Assembly: GCF_900109775.1 (NCBI RefSeq) | Contig: NZ_FOAX01000003.1 | Location: 372,001 to 436,000 of the forward strand | DNA length: 64,000 nt | Reading direction: 5' to 3' | DNA from: Pseudoxanthomonas sp. GM95 | Lineage (GTDB): Bacteria; Pseudomonadota; Gammaproteobacteria; Xanthomonadales; Xanthomonadaceae | Shown: positions 8,371-17,555 of the stretch, one piece after another | Layout: each line of letters opens with the position of its first letter | Position numbering within the stretch: position 1 is the first letter of the stretch | Made by a program: the position numbers and the translations under genes | The notes under the pieces: model-generated | What the model saw: only the letters and a program-made list of their open reading frames with translations | The model's database searches: none | What the model was told of the DNA's origin: nothing

Positions 8371-8976
8371 TCAGGCGGCCAGCGCAGCCGCGCGCGCGAT
8401 CGCCGCCGCGCGGGTGGCCGCCGCGTCGGGCAGCTTCATGCCTTCGGCGCGTACCACTTCGATGTCGGTCAGGCCGATCAGGCCCAGCACCACCTTCAGG
8501 TACGGCACCAGGTGGTCCATCGCCGCGGCCGGCCCCGCGCTGTAGACGCCGCCGCTGGCGGTGAACACCAGCACGCGCTTGCCTGGCGGCAGCAGGCCTT
8601 CGGGGCCGGTCTCGGTATAGCGGAAGGTGCGGCCGCCCCGGATCACATAGTCCAGCCACGACTTGAGCGTGGAAGGAATGGTGAAGTTGTAGAACGGCGC
8701 GCCCAGCACGATCACGTCGGACTGCTCCAGCTCGGTGATCAGCGCGTCGGACAGGGCAGCCGCTTCGGCTTCCAGGCCGGGCTGGGCCGGCTGGCCGAAC
8801 AGCGACGGGATGATCTCCGGCGGCAGGTGCGGCAGCGGGTCGGCGGCCAGGTCGCGTTCGATCACGCGGGCCTCCGGGTTGGCGGCGCGGACCCTGGTCA
8901 GGTAGGCCTCGGTCATCGCGCGCGAGGCGGAAGCGGACGGGTTGAGGCTGTTGTGGAGGACGAGGAGCTGGGTCAT
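8371..8976 (-). CDS. azoR: FMN-dependent NADH-azoreductase
   Basis: A 201-residue flavodoxin-like protein matching AzoR: an N-terminal phosphate-binding loop LVLHNSLNPSASASRAMTEA, the FMN segment GAPFYNFTIPSTLKSWLDYV at about residues 107-126, then IRGGRTFRYTETGPEGLLPG-like GKRVLVFTASGG. AzoR dimers reduce azo dyes and, physiologically, quinones with two electrons from NADH. It diverges from a LysR gene with 99 bases between start codons, the usual control arrangement. The PQQ dehydrogenase gene follows 125 bases downstream on the same strand, probably as a separate unit because it has its own leader. Confidence 0.93.
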   Translation of the reverse strand: MTQLLVLHNSLNPSASASRAMTEAYLTRVRAANPEARVIERDLAADPLPHLPPEIIPSLFGQPAQPGLEAEAAALSDALITELEQSDVIVLGAPFYNFTIPSTLKSWLDYVIRGGRTFRYTETGPEGLLPPGKRVLVFTASGGVYSAGPAAAMDHLVPYLKVVLGLIGLTDIEVVRAEGMKLPDAAATRAAAIARAAALAA

Positions 8977-9002
8977 GGCGGGAGGCCTTTGAAGTCAGGA
9001 GA

Positions 9003-9021
9003 TGGCGTAACGTACGCGCCA
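9003..9021. promoter_or_regulatory. Candidate LysR operator in the azoR/lysR divergent region
   Basis: The inverted repeat TGGCG-N9-CGCCA is centred between the two divergent start codons. Its size and A/T-ended half-sites resemble LysR recognition sequences (T-N11-A core). Support is symmetry plus position only. Confidence 0.4.
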
Positions 9022-9075
9022 AACTCCACACAAAAAACCGGGATGGATTCGATCATGTCCACAAAGGATCTCGAT

Positions 9076-9975
9076 ATGGAGACCTTGTCCATCGACCAGC
9101 TGCGGGTCTTCCTGGCAGCGGCCGACCATGGCAGTTTCTCGGCCGCGGCGCGTGCGCTGGGCCGGACGCAGTCGCTGGTCAGCTACGCGATCCAGCGGCT
9201 GGAGGAACAGGTGGCGCTGGTGCTGTTCGACCGCAGTGGCTATCGACCAGTGCTGAGCGCGGCCGGCCAGGCCCTGCTGCCGCGCGCACGGCGCATCGTC
9301 GGCGAGGTCGGCGCGTTCCACGCGCTCTCGCGCGGGCTCGCCACCGGCGTTGAGGCCGAGGTCTGCCTGACCGTCGACGGCATGTACCCGATGTGCCGCC
9401 TGCTGCAGGCGCTGCTGGCGTTTCGCGCGCAGTGGCCGGCGGTATCGCCCCGGGTGCTGGTGGACAACATGGGCGCAGCGGCCGAACAGGTGCTCGACGG
9501 TCGCTCGATGCTGGGCGTGCTGAACCCGATCGCCGCCGAACTGCCCGAGCTGGAAGTGCGCCCGGCCGCGTCGATCACCATGGTGCCGGTGGCCGCCCCG
9601 CACCACCCGCTGGCCCAGCAGCCCGGCGAGCTGCTCAGCGAACATCTGCGTGACCACGTGCAGCTGGTGCTCACCGACCGCGCGCAGCATCTGTCCGGTC
9701 CGGACCGCGGCGTGTTTTCCAGCCAGACCTGGCGGCTCAACGACCTGGGCGCCAAGCACGCGATGCTGTTGGCCGGGCTGGGCTGGGGCGGCATGCCCGC
9801 GCACCTGGTCCGCGACGACCTCGCCAGCGGCAAGCTGGTGCAGCTGCCGTCGCCGTACTGGGACCCGCAGCGCCTGATGCCGATGTTCGTGGCCTATCGC
9901 CGCGATGCCGCGCTCGGCCCCGCGGCGCAGTGGCTGGCCACGCACCTGGCCTCGCTCAACGGCGAGGAGCCCTGA
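9076..9975 (+). CDS. LysR-family transcriptional regulator
   Basis: With the ATG at 9076 this is 299 residues, the standard LysR length. The winged helix-turn-helix begins METLSIDQLRVFLAAADHGS and continues SAAARALGRTQSLVSYAIQR (residues about 1-62); the remainder is the periplasmic-binding-protein-like effector domain. Earlier in-frame ATGs at 9043 and 9055 exist, but AGGA sits about eight bases before 9076 and LysR proteins normally begin just before the first helix. It diverges from azoR and is the likely regulator of that gene. Effector unknown; a quinone or dye-like electrophile would fit the target. Confidence 0.9.
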   Translation: METLSIDQLRVFLAAADHGSFSAAARALGRTQSLVSYAIQRLEEQVALVLFDRSGYRPVLSAAGQALLPRARRIVGEVGAFHALSRGLATGVEAEVCLTVDGMYPMCRLLQALLAFRAQWPAVSPRVLVDNMGAAAEQVLDGRSMLGVLNPIAAELPELEVRPAASITMVPVAAPHHPLAQQPGELLSEHLRDHVQLVLTDRAQHLSGPDRGVFSSQTWRLNDLGAKHAMLLAGLGWGGMPAHLVRDDLASGKLVQLPSPYWDPQRLMPMFVAYRRDAALGPAAQWLATHLASLNGEEP

Positions 9976-9997
9976 CCGCGCGCGGCGCGGCGCGCCC

Positions 9998-10861
9998 TCA
10001 GTTTTCAGATTCCAGAACCTTGAGCGTGCCGATTGGCGCTGCTTCCAGCAGCGCGGAGAGCTGCTGCGCCACGGTGGCGGCCATGTCCTGGATCTGGCGG
10101 ATCAACGCGTCATCCAGCTGCGCAGGTTCTGGGTCGAGCGCGCACAGCGTGCCGAACAGCGCGCCATCGGCCAGCACGATCGGCACGGAGATATACGACT
10201 TGAAGCCGTAGATCACCGGCGTGTGGTGCCGCGAAAACTGCGGGTGGGTCGTGGCGTCGTTGAAGGTAATCGCCTGGCCGGACTGCCGCAGGTCGTTGCA
10301 GATCGTGGTCTCGAGGATCAGGTCCTGGCCCGGCTTCAGGCCAAAGGCCAGCAGGTCATGCACCGCACACGTCGTCCACCGCGTGTCGGTGACCCGGGCG
10401 ATGGCGCTGAATCGCATGCCGGTTAGCTTGCCGACCTCGGCCAGCAGGTCCTGCACGTTGTGGACCCGGCTGACCAGCGCGACCTCCTGGGCTCGAACAT
10501 CCGGCATACCGAGGTCTTCGCCGGCTGGCGTATCGGCGCGGCGCGGCGACGACGCTGCATGCCGACCGCCGAAACACAGGCGAGAGACATCGGACATCAG
10601 CTCCTGGATGGCCGGTGCCAGCGTGCGCAGGCGCTGGCTGTTACCTATCACGGTCAGATGCGTACCGATCAGGCGCACCTCTTCCAGCTGATGCTCTGTC
10701 CTGAACTGCTCGGCACGGGCGATGAAGGTCTGTTGCCAGCGGATCCCCGGGGTCACATCGAGCAACGCCGTCAGCGTGGTGCGCGTTTCGGCCGGCGCCG
10801 ATACGCCAGGCATGTCGAAGCCCACAAGCTGAGGATGGTCAGTGAAAGGAGCGGGTTTCAT
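9998..10861 (-). CDS. GAF-domain sensory protein
   Basis: A 287-residue soluble protein. Residues about 130-280 form a GAF domain: FSAIARVTDTRWTTCAVHD, LILETTICNDLRQSGQ and GFKSYISVPIVLADGALFGT, with the central ETTICNDL motif seen in bilin- or light/redox-type GAF proteins. The N-terminal 110 residues contain VRLIGTHLTVIGNSQRLRTL and have no recognised catalytic output, so it is a GAF domain without an attached kinase or cyclase. The start at 10861 is chosen because more upstream codons are low-complexity, but the ribosome site is weak. It converges with the LysR gene (22-base gap). It might modulate another protein; the partner is unknown. Confidence 0.78.
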   Translation of the reverse strand: MKPAPFTDHPQLVGFDMPGVSAPAETRTTLTALLDVTPGIRWQQTFIARAEQFRTEHQLEEVRLIGTHLTVIGNSQRLRTLAPAIQELMSDVSRLCFGGRHAASSPRRADTPAGEDLGMPDVRAQEVALVSRVHNVQDLLAEVGKLTGMRFSAIARVTDTRWTTCAVHDLLAFGLKPGQDLILETTICNDLRQSGQAITFNDATTHPQFSRHHTPVIYGFKSYISVPIVLADGALFGTLCALDPEPAQLDDALIRQIQDMAATVAQQLSALLEAAPIGTLKVLESEN

Positions 10862-11227
10862 GGCGATAGGCAATCGAAGGAGGCCCGAACCTCCGCGCAT
10901 GGAGGTCGTAGCGCGTCGGGTCCGGAAGGCTTGTTTGCTCCGAAAGGCATGCCGCGACGGAGCACAGGATAGCCGATCGGCTGCCGGCACCAGCCGCCGA
11001 TCGCGCGCCTTTCATGAAGGCAAACAGTGAACCTGCCAGGTCCCGTCCAGGCGCTCGGCCGCGCAGGCCCGTCCAAGCTCAGGGCGGCCGCCGGCCAGAC
11101 AGGAAAAATGAAGCGATGCGATATCATGCGGCCCGCCGGACATGGCCACAGTGCGCTGACCGTCCTCGCGCGCCGGCACGCCCATGCCCGGCATCCCCAC
11201 CCTCCAGATAGTCCGGTATTCCGCGGT
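10862..11227. other. Intergenic region between divergent GAF and pyrC genes
   Basis: These 366 bases carry the divergent promoters. In-frame upstream ATGs for pyrC occur at 11027 and 11108 (the latter after AGGAAAA), but the encoded extension lacks dihydroorotase features. No palindrome or further gene is apparent. Confidence 0.5.
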
Positions 11228-12274
11228 ATGACCCCCATGCGCCTTGAACTGACTCGTCCCGATGACTGGCACCTGCACCTGCGTGATGGCGAGGCGCTGT
11301 CCTCGGTCGTCGGCCACACCGCCGCGCAGTTCGCCCGCGCCATCGTGATGCCCAACCTCAAGCCGCCGGTGGCGACCGTGGCGCAGGCCGACGCGTATCG
11401 CCAGCGCATCCTCGCCGCGCTGCCGGCCGGGTCCACCTTCCAGCCGCTGATGACGCTCTACCTCACCGAGGACACCTCGCCCGAGGAAATCGCCCTGGCC
11501 AAGGCCAGCGACAGCGTGTTCGCGGTGAAGTACTACCCCGCCGGTGCCACGACCAACTCGCAGTCCGGCGTGCGTGAACTCTCGCGCGTCTACGCAGTGC
11601 TGGAGGCGATGGAAAAGCACGAACTCCCCCTGCTGCTGCACGGCGAGGTCACCGACCCGGCGATCGACATCTTCGACCGCGAGAAGATCTTCATCGAACG
11701 CCATCTGCTGCCGCTGCAGGCACGCTTCCCCGGCCTGCGCATGGTGCTGGAGCACATCACCACCAAGGACGCGGTGGACTTCGTCACCGGCGCGCCGGCA
11801 AACGTGGGCGCCACGCTCACCGCGCACCACCTGCTGCTCAACCGTAATGCACTGTTCGAAGGCGGCATCCGCCCGCACAACTACTGCGCGCCGATCCTCA
11901 AGCGCGAAACGCATCGCCAGGCACTGCTGCAGGCGGCGACCAGCGGCGACACGCATTTCTTCCTCGGCACCGACAGCGCCCCGCATGCGCGCGAGACCAA
12001 GGAAACCTCGTGCGGCTGCGCCGGCCTGTACACCGCGCATGCCGCGATCGAGCTGTACGCCGAGGCCTTCGAGCAGGCCGGCAAGCTGGAGAATCTGGAG
12101 GCGTTCGCCAGCTTCAACGGCCCGGACTTCTACCGCCTGCCGCGCAACACCGACCGCATCGTCCTGGAGCGCACCGCGTGGACCGTACCGGCCAGCTATC
12201 CGTTGGCGGGCTCGGCTGTCGTGCCGATGCGCGCCGGTGAACAGATCGCCTGGTCGCTGGTGCAAGGCGGCTGA
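11228..12274 (+). CDS. pyrC: Dihydroorotase (PyrC type)
   Basis: A 348-residue amidohydrolase, exactly the length of the E. coli type enzyme, that interconverts carbamoyl-aspartate and dihydroorotate in de novo pyrimidine synthesis. All metal ligands are visible: His15 and His17 in [10 protein letters not shown], carboxylated-lysine candidate Lys101 in AVKYYPAG, His138 in LLHGEV, His176 in LEHITT, and catalytic Asp249 in GTDSAPH. The start at 11228 gives the expected N-terminus ([13 protein letters not shown] within the first 20 residues); an ATG three codons later is an alternative. Cytoplasmic and monocistronic. No other pyr genes are in the window, which is usual for this class. Confidence 0.96.
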   Translation: MTPMRLELTRPDDWHLHLRDGEALSSVVGHTAAQFARAIVMPNLKPPVATVAQADAYRQRILAALPAGSTFQPLMTLYLTEDTSPEEIALAKASDSVFAVKYYPAGATTNSQSGVRELSRVYAVLEAMEKHELPLLLHGEVTDPAIDIFDREKIFIERHLLPLQARFPGLRMVLEHITTKDAVDFVTGAPANVGATLTAHHLLLNRNALFEGGIRPHNYCAPILKRETHRQALLQAATSGDTHFFLGTDSAPHARETKETSCGCAGLYTAHAAIELYAEAFEQAGKLENLEAFASFNGPDFYRLPRNTDRIVLERTAWTVPASYPLAGSAVVPMRAGEQIAWSLVQGG

Positions 12275-12318
12275 CCTGTAGGCGCGCGCAGACCACACGA
12301 CCTGCCGCTTCTGATTGA

Positions 12319-12975
12319 TCAACCCGCCGGCGGCTGCGATGCCAGAAACACCGCTTCCTGCGCGGCGAACGCGCGCCGATACGCCGGCCGGGCCGTGGCG
12401 CGGGCGAGGAAGGCGGCAAGATTCGGATACGCATCGACGATCCCGCTGCTGCCCAGGCGCAGCAGCACGCTAGCCATCAGCAGGTCGCCCGCACTGAAGT
12501 CGCCGTCCAGCCAAGGCCCATCGCCCAGGCGTCGTGATAGCTCATCCAATCGCTGGCGCACGCGCGTATCGAGCATCACGATGCGCGAGGCGTACCAGGG
12601 CTGCTCACGCTCGAACAGCCACGCCATCGAACGCTCGACGATCGATGGCTCCACGGTATTGAGCGCGGCGAACATCCAGCTGATCGCGCGCATCCGTGCG
12701 TGCGGGTCCTGCGGCAACAGGCCGGTGTGTTGCTCGGCCAGCCTCAGCACGATCGCGCCGGACTCGAACAGGGTCAGCCCGTCTTCCTCGTAAGTGGGAA
12801 TCTGGCCGAACGGATGCAGCGCCACGTGCGCCGGCTGCTTCATCTCGGCGAATGTCACCAGCCGCACCTGGTAAGGCTGGCCGACTTCCTCCAGCGCCCA
12901 GCGCACGCGCATGTCGCGCGCCAGGCCCTTGCCACGATCGGGCGAGGCCGCGAAGGCGGTGATGGTCGGGGTCAT
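12319..12975 (-). CDS. Glutathione S-transferase family protein
   Basis: A 218-residue protein with the GST two-domain plan. The N-terminal thioredoxin-like domain includes RWALEEVGQPYQVRLV and the glutathione-binding cis-Pro and SNAIL-like segment HPFGQIPTYEEDGLTLFESG at about residues 53-72. The C-terminal helical domain contains GPWLDGDFSAGDLLMASVL, the conserved N-capping/hydrophobic staple region, near residue 153. It would conjugate glutathione to electrophiles or act as a glutathione-dependent thiol enzyme. It converges with pyrC (44-base gap). Substrate class cannot be settled from sequence. Confidence 0.92.
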   Translation of the reverse strand: MTPTITAFAASPDRGKGLARDMRVRWALEEVGQPYQVRLVTFAEMKQPAHVALHPFGQIPTYEEDGLTLFESGAIVLRLAEQHTGLLPQDPHARMRAISWMFAALNTVEPSIVERSMAWLFEREQPWYASRIVMLDTRVRQRLDELSRRLGDGPWLDGDFSAGDLLMASVLLRLGSSGIVDAYPNLAAFLARATARPAYRRAFAAQEAVFLASQPPAG

Positions 12976-13220
12976 GGGCGGCTCCGTTGAAGAGGTGTTT
13001 GCCGATGCGACGGCTGAGCGTGCCGGAAATCGACACGGGGTGGAAGCAGTCGCCTTCTGCCTCCGGCCGCGCGTCCCCCAACGCTAAAAACGAGGCGAAA
13101 CCGCAGCTACGAGCGGCCCTCAAGCGCCATCGCGACGTCGCCCCCCGCCGCAGCACGGCGTGCAATCCGGCACGGCCATCGGCCACACTTGGGGCCTGTT
13201 TTCCGAACAAGGCATCACGC

Positions 13221-14636
13221 ATGTCGAGCTGGCTGCGCCGCAAGGACATCAATACCGTCACCGTGCACGAGGCCGGGCGCCAGCTGGTACCTACGCTGGG
13301 CTGGCCGCACCTGATCGCGCTGGGCATCGGCGCCATCGTCGGCACCGGCATCTACACGCTGATCGGCGTGGGCGCGAACCTGGCCGGGCCGGCGGTGCTG
13401 ATCTCGTTCCTGGCCGCCGGCATCGTCTGTGCCTGCGCGGCGCTGGCCTACGCCGAGATGTCCACGATGATGCCCGCGGCCGGCAGCGCCTACACCTACA
13501 GCTACACCGCGCTGGGCGAGACTATCGCCTGGGTCGTGGGCTGGAGCCTGATCCTGGAATACTCGCTGGTGGTCAGCACCGTCGCGGTGGGTTGGTCGGG
13601 CTATGCGGTGGGCTTCCTCAAAGGGCTGGGCGTGGACCTGCCGCTGGCGTTGACGGCCGGGCCGCATGCCGGCGGCCTCCTCAACCTGCCGGCGGTGGTG
13701 ATCACCTTCGTCGTCGCCGGCCTGCTGATGGCCGGCACGCGCGAGAGCGCCACGCTCAATGCGATCCTGGTGGTGGTGAAGATCATCGCGCTGAGCATCT
13801 TCGTGGCGATCGCGCTGCCGCACTTCGATGCGGGCCACATGCAGCCGTTCATGCCGTATGGCTTTGCCAAGTCGGTCGGCGCCGATGGCGTCGAGCACGG
13901 CGTGATGGCCGCGGCGGCGATCATCTTCTTCGCGTTCTACGGCTTCGATGCGATCTCCACTGCCGCCGAGGAAACCAAGAAGCCCGAGCGCGACCTGGCG
14001 ATCGGCATCATCGGTTCGATGGTCGGCTGCACGCTGATCTACGTACTGGTGGCGCTGGCCGCCGTCGGCGCGATGAGCTACACGGTCTTCGGCCACAGCG
14101 CCGAGCCGCTGGCGATGATCCTGCGTGAGCTGGGCTCGCCAGGTGCGGCCAAGGTGATCGGCGCCGCGGCGGTGATCGCGTTGCCGACGGTGCTGCTAGC
14201 GTTCCTGTACGGGCAGAGCCGCATCTTCTTCGTGATGTCGCGCGACGGCCTGCTGCCGCGCGGTTTGTCCAAGGTCAACGCGCGCACCGGCACGCCGGTG
14301 GCGACCACGCTGTTCACGGCGGTGCTGGTCGCCGCGCTGGCCGGCGTGGCGCGCCTGGATGAAATCGCCGCGCTGGCCAACGCCGGCACGCTGGCCGCGT
14401 TCACCGCGGTGGCCGCGTGCATGCTCGTGCTGCGCAAGCGCGAACCCAACCGCACCCGCACCTTCCGCACGCCGCTGGCCTGGATCGTCGGCCCGCTGGC
14501 AATCCTGGGCTGCCTGTATCTGTTCCTCAGCCTGCCGAGCAAGACCCAACTGTACTTCGCGATCTGGAACGTGATCGGGCTGATGGCGTATGTGGCGTAC
14601 GGGCGGCGCAATGCGGTGCTTGCGAAGGACGCATAA
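13221..14636 (+). CDS. APC-superfamily amino acid permease
   Basis: A 471-residue inner-membrane transporter with twelve predicted helices. TM1 carries the APC substrate-binding signature GIGAIVGTGIYTLIGVGAN at about residues 35-53, and TM6 has FFAFYGFDAISTAAEETKKP, typical of the cationic-amino-acid/YfnA-like branch. It likely imports amino acids with protons. The start at 13221 removes a long low-quality upstream extension and begins MSSWLRRKD, as expected just before TM1. A 245-base leader separates it from the divergent GST gene. The small hypothetical gene at 14644 follows within eight bases and may be cotranscribed. Confidence 0.93.
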   Translation: MSSWLRRKDINTVTVHEAGRQLVPTLGWPHLIALGIGAIVGTGIYTLIGVGANLAGPAVLISFLAAGIVCACAALAYAEMSTMMPAAGSAYTYSYTALGETIAWVVGWSLILEYSLVVSTVAVGWSGYAVGFLKGLGVDLPLALTAGPHAGGLLNLPAVVITFVVAGLLMAGTRESATLNAILVVVKIIALSIFVAIALPHFDAGHMQPFMPYGFAKSVGADGVEHGVMAAAAIIFFAFYGFDAISTAAEETKKPERDLAIGIIGSMVGCTLIYVLVALAAVGAMSYTVFGHSAEPLAMILRELGSPGAAKVIGAAAVIALPTVLLAFLYGQSRIFFVMSRDGLLPRGLSKVNARTGTPVATTLFTAVLVAALAGVARLDEIAALANAGTLAAFTAVAACMLVLRKREPNRTRTFRTPLAWIVGPLAILGCLYLFLSLPSKTQLYFAIWNVIGLMAYVAYGRRNAVLAKDA

Positions 14637-14643
14637 GACCGCA

Positions 14644-14994
14644 ATGAATTCACAGCGATGGAACGCAAAGCGTATCTTGCTGTGGTGCTGCACCTGGACC
14701 CTGCTGGCTTGCGCGACCGGAATTTTTCTCGCGCAGCGCCTGCGCCAGCCAGGCGCACCGCACATCGCAACATGCAAAGCAGCCCCTCTCTTTAGTCCCC
14801 AAATCGGGCCTGCGCTAACGCCATCTGATGCGGCTCATGCGCTGAATTCTTACAAGAAGTACAACGCGACGCAGCTTGAGACCTTATTGCGCCGTGGCAA
14901 CACCGTCCATGTATTCGCGACCGACGTCACTGACGGGTACATCGTCATGCGCGGCCCATGCTATGTCGATCACGTGATCTCGAGGATTCGTTAG
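14644..14994 (+). CDS. Small membrane-anchored or secreted hypothetical protein
   Basis: A 116-residue protein with an N-terminal basic stretch and one hydrophobic helix (ILLWCCTWTLLACATGIFLA, about residues 10-29), then a soluble tail with THE segment YKKYNATQLETLLRRGNTVH and two cysteines. Not recognised. It starts eight bases after the permease stop codon and may be translated from the same transcript. Codon use is visibly less GC-rich than that of the neighbours, as in the next gene, so both may be accessory genes. Confidence 0.6.
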   Translation: MNSQRWNAKRILLWCCTWTLLACATGIFLAQRLRQPGAPHIATCKAAPLFSPQIGPALTPSDAAHALNSYKKYNATQLETLLRRGNTVHVFATDVTDGYIVMRGPCYVDHVISRIR

Positions 14995-15043
14995 CAATAA
15001 GCGGGCTTGTTGGCTCACGAACACCATGGAGGGATCGATCAGG

Positions 15044-15400
15044 ATGAAAAGGTTCGGACAACGTCGGTCAGACCTCTATCGCGGCTGTGTTTGCTTGCTG
15101 GCGTTTGTGCTGCTCGCCGCGAGCTGCACGGATCGTGGCGTGCACGAGCGCGATCTCATTTTGGAAACATCGCGCGACGTCGTGCCTGTGGAAGCGCGAA
15201 ATCGCGACGGCTCGCTGTTTACGGGTGCAGCCTACGGCACCTTTTTCGGCGAACGAAGCCTGGATGCGATCGAATGGCGCGGACCTTTCAAGGATGGCTT
15301 GCCCGACGGGGAGTTCCTGATCTTTCACGACAGCGAATCTTCAACGCCGCTGAAGCTCACATACGTCAAAGGCAAGCGCGTCAGCGCGCTCGAACGCTGA
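15044..15400 (+). CDS. Lipoprotein with a MORN-like motif, function unknown
   Basis: A 118-residue protein with a lipoprotein signal: basic N-terminus, hydrophobic CLLAFVLLAAS and a lipobox Cys at about residue 29 (LAASC). The mature part holds WRGPFKDGLPDGEFLIFHD near residues 78-96, which resembles a single MORN/YwqK-type repeat (GxxKxGxxxGxW pattern). GAGGGA lies at good distance from the second ATG (15044), so it is preferred over 15026. Its stop codon overlaps the left arm of a hairpin that separates it from cpdB. Role unknown. Confidence 0.65.
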   Translation: MKRFGQRRSDLYRGCVCLLAFVLLAASCTDRGVHERDLILETSRDVVPVEARNRDGSLFTGAAYGTFFGERSLDAIEWRGPFKDGLPDGEFLIFHDSESSTPLKLTYVKGKRVSALER

Positions 15401-15422
15401 CGATGCGTGCGTGCATCGTCAG
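15397..15422. terminator. Hairpin between convergent lipoprotein gene and cpdB
   Basis: A perfect 10-bp stem CTGACGATGC / GCATCGTCAG with a six-base loop. It overlaps the stop codon of the plus-strand lipoprotein gene and lies 20 bases beyond the cpdB stop. A U-tract is short, so it may act as a processing or bidirectional stop signal. Confidence 0.55.
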
Positions 15423-15442
15423 TTCAGCGCAATGAGTCCGCC

Positions 15443-17443
15443 TCACTTCCCCGACAGATCAATCGCGCACTGCGCACTACCGTTGCCGTCGTTACTCAGC
15501 TCGCGGATCGGCGGCAGTTTTTCGGCCTTGGCCACGTCCAGCTTGCCGGGCGGGCAGGCGAAGGTCAGCGGGCCGGCAGCCTTGACCGGTGCGAAGCGCC
15601 ACGAGGTCGGCTCGATGTCTTTTGCGGTCACCGTGCCCTTGTCCTTCAGCCACGCGGCGAGGATCTCGCGGCTGCCGTCGGGCGCGGCCAGCACCACGTT
15701 CTTGCCGTCCAGGCCGGGGAAATTGCCGCCGCCGCTGGCGCGGTAGTTGTTGGTCACTACGATGAAGGGCTGCGTGGGCGTGATCGGCTTGCCCTGGTAG
15801 GTGAGCGCGGTGATGCGCTGGCCCACCGGCTTGGTGACATCGACCACATAGGCGATGCCGCCCTGCAGCTGGTCGACGTTGTAGCCCTCGTAGCGCGGGT
15901 TGATCAGCGGCTGCGCGCCGGCCTTTGACGGGTCGATGCGCTGGTAGCGCTCGGCGGATTTCTCCAGCCAGGTTTTGACGCCGGCACCGTCCACCTTCAC
16001 CGCGGTCAGCGTGTTGGGGAAGAAATACAGATCGGCCGCGCTGCGCAGGGTCAGCGTGCCGGCCGGCACGTCGGTGTAGTCGTCCGGCCCGCCGAAGCCG
16101 GTGCGGAACGGCGCGGCGGCGGTCAGCACCGGCACATCGGCCAGCTCCGGATGCAGGCGCGGCAGTTCGCGCAGCACGTAGTCGCGCTGGGCGGCGTTGA
16201 CCACGGCCAGCGCCGAGCTGTTGCCCTGGTCGGTGAAGTAGCTGGTGAAGCGCACCTCGCTCTTGCCGATCGGCGTGTTGACGTAGGCCTGCGCGGCTTC
16301 GTGCGCCTGCGCCACCAGCGGCGCGATCGCCGGATCGGCGGCGACGCAGTCGGTCTTGGTCTTGCAGATCGGGCGCACCTCGCTGTGCGTGGTGGTCGGG
16401 TCAATGGTCCAGCGGCCGTCCTTGCGCACCAGCTGCAGGTCGATCACGCCCAGGTCCTTGCCGTAGAAGCCGCCCATCACCGCCGGCTTGCCGCGCACGA
16501 ACCCGCGCGTGGCGTCGGTGTCGGGCAGGTCCTTGTAGCGCGGGCCGGGGAACTCGGTATGCGAGTGGCCGAGCAGCAGCACGTCGATGCCGTCCAGGCC
16601 GGCCAGGTGCCAGCCGCCGTTCTCCATGTCCGGCGTGTACGGCGCGGCGTTGAGGCCGCCGTGGAGGATGCCGACCACCAGGTCCGGATGCTGCGCTTCC
16701 AGTTCGGGCAGGTAGCGCTGCGCGGCTTCCATCACGCCGGTGACCTTCACCTTGCCTTCGAGATTCTGCTTGTCCCAGGCCATGATCGGCGGCGGGGTGA
16801 AGCCGATGATGCCCACGCGCAGCGACACCGATTGCGGCTTGCCGTCGGCGCCGGTGACGGTGATCGTCTTGGTGACGATGGTCCACGGCTTGAAGATCGG
16901 CTGGTCATCGCGCGTGCTGTAGACGTTGGACAGCACCAGCGGATAGTTCGGACCCTTGCACTTTTGCGTGGTGCCGCCGTCGACGTTCATCGGCGTGCCG
17001 CTGACCTGCGACAAAAAGCCCAGGCCATAGTTGAACTCGTGGTTGCCGGCGGTACCGCCGTCGTAGCCCATCGCGTCGAAGGCCTTGTAGATGCCCAGCT
17101 CCTCATCGCATCTGACCCGCTGCACCTTGGCCTGGAAATCGGCCAGCACCGTGCCCTGGATCGTATCGCCGCTATCGAACAGGAAGCTGTTGGGAAACTC
17201 ACTGCGTGCCTGCCGGATCAGCGTGGCCACGCGCTCGTAGCCCAGCGACGGATCCGCTTTCTGCTTGTAGTAGTCGTAGCTGAGGATGTTGGAGTGCACA
17301 TCGGTGGTCTCCAGGATCGCCACCTGCGCGGTGGCGCCATCGGCCAGCGCGGCATGGGAGGCAGTGGGACCACTCGCGCATGCGCCCAAGGCGGCAGCGG
17401 CGGACAGGGCAAGGACAGCAGGACGCAGGGAGCGCAAGGACAT
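15443..17443 (-). CDS. cpdB: 2',3'-cyclic-nucleotide 2'-phosphodiesterase/3'-nucleotidase (CpdB)
   Basis: A 666-residue periplasmic or lipid-anchored enzyme that hydrolyses 2',3'-cyclic nucleotides and 3'-nucleotides for phosphate and nucleoside scavenging. The N-terminus has a signal with a lipobox-like LGAC near residue 21. The metallophosphatase domain has ETTDVHSN at 45-52, DSGDTIQGT, GNHEFNYG and GHSHTEFPG. The C-terminal 5'-nucleotidase domain has TNNYRASGGGNFPG near the substrate-stacking site and NTLTAVKVDG. Length matches the E. coli enzyme. It is monocistronic, converges with the small lipoprotein gene, and is separated from proP by 112 bases. Confidence 0.95.
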   Translation of the reverse strand: MSLRSLRPAVLALSAAAALGACASGPTASHAALADGATAQVAILETTDVHSNILSYDYYKQKADPSLGYERVATLIRQARSEFPNSFLFDSGDTIQGTVLADFQAKVQRVRCDEELGIYKAFDAMGYDGGTAGNHEFNYGLGFLSQVSGTPMNVDGGTTQKCKGPNYPLVLSNVYSTRDDQPIFKPWTIVTKTITVTGADGKPQSVSLRVGIIGFTPPPIMAWDKQNLEGKVKVTGVMEAAQRYLPELEAQHPDLVVGILHGGLNAAPYTPDMENGGWHLAGLDGIDVLLLGHSHTEFPGPRYKDLPDTDATRGFVRGKPAVMGGFYGKDLGVIDLQLVRKDGRWTIDPTTTHSEVRPICKTKTDCVAADPAIAPLVAQAHEAAQAYVNTPIGKSEVRFTSYFTDQGNSSALAVVNAAQRDYVLRELPRLHPELADVPVLTAAAPFRTGFGGPDDYTDVPAGTLTLRSAADLYFFPNTLTAVKVDGAGVKTWLEKSAERYQRIDPSKAGAQPLINPRYEGYNVDQLQGGIAYVVDVTKPVGQRITALTYQGKPITPTQPFIVVTNNYRASGGGNFPGLDGKNVVLAAPDGSREILAAWLKDKGTVTAKDIEPTSWRFAPVKAAGPLTFACPPGKLDVAKAEKLPPIRELSNDGNGSAQCAIDLSGK

Positions 17444-17555
17444 GACGACACGACCAGGGAAAGAACCGCTGGAAAGTTAGCAGATCGCCATGTCCGCACA
17501 ATGGCAGGCCATCGCCTGGATGGCCGCGATTGCGGCTTGTTTCAGCCCGTCCTGC

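Noticed and set aside
5789-8545. A 918-codon plus-strand open frame
   Set aside because: It lies opposite the PQQ dehydrogenase and azoreductase genes, is dominated by Arg/His/Ala/Gln as expected of a GC-rich shadow frame, and has no domain-like segment.
8480-8640. Extension of the PQQ dehydrogenase into the azoR region
   Set aside because: The same frame continues upstream to 9031, but the signal peptide and GGGAGG ribosome site fix the start at 8245.
11027-11227. N-terminal extension of pyrC from earlier ATG codons
   Set aside because: The extension has no dihydroorotase features, and 11228 gives the known length and N-terminus.
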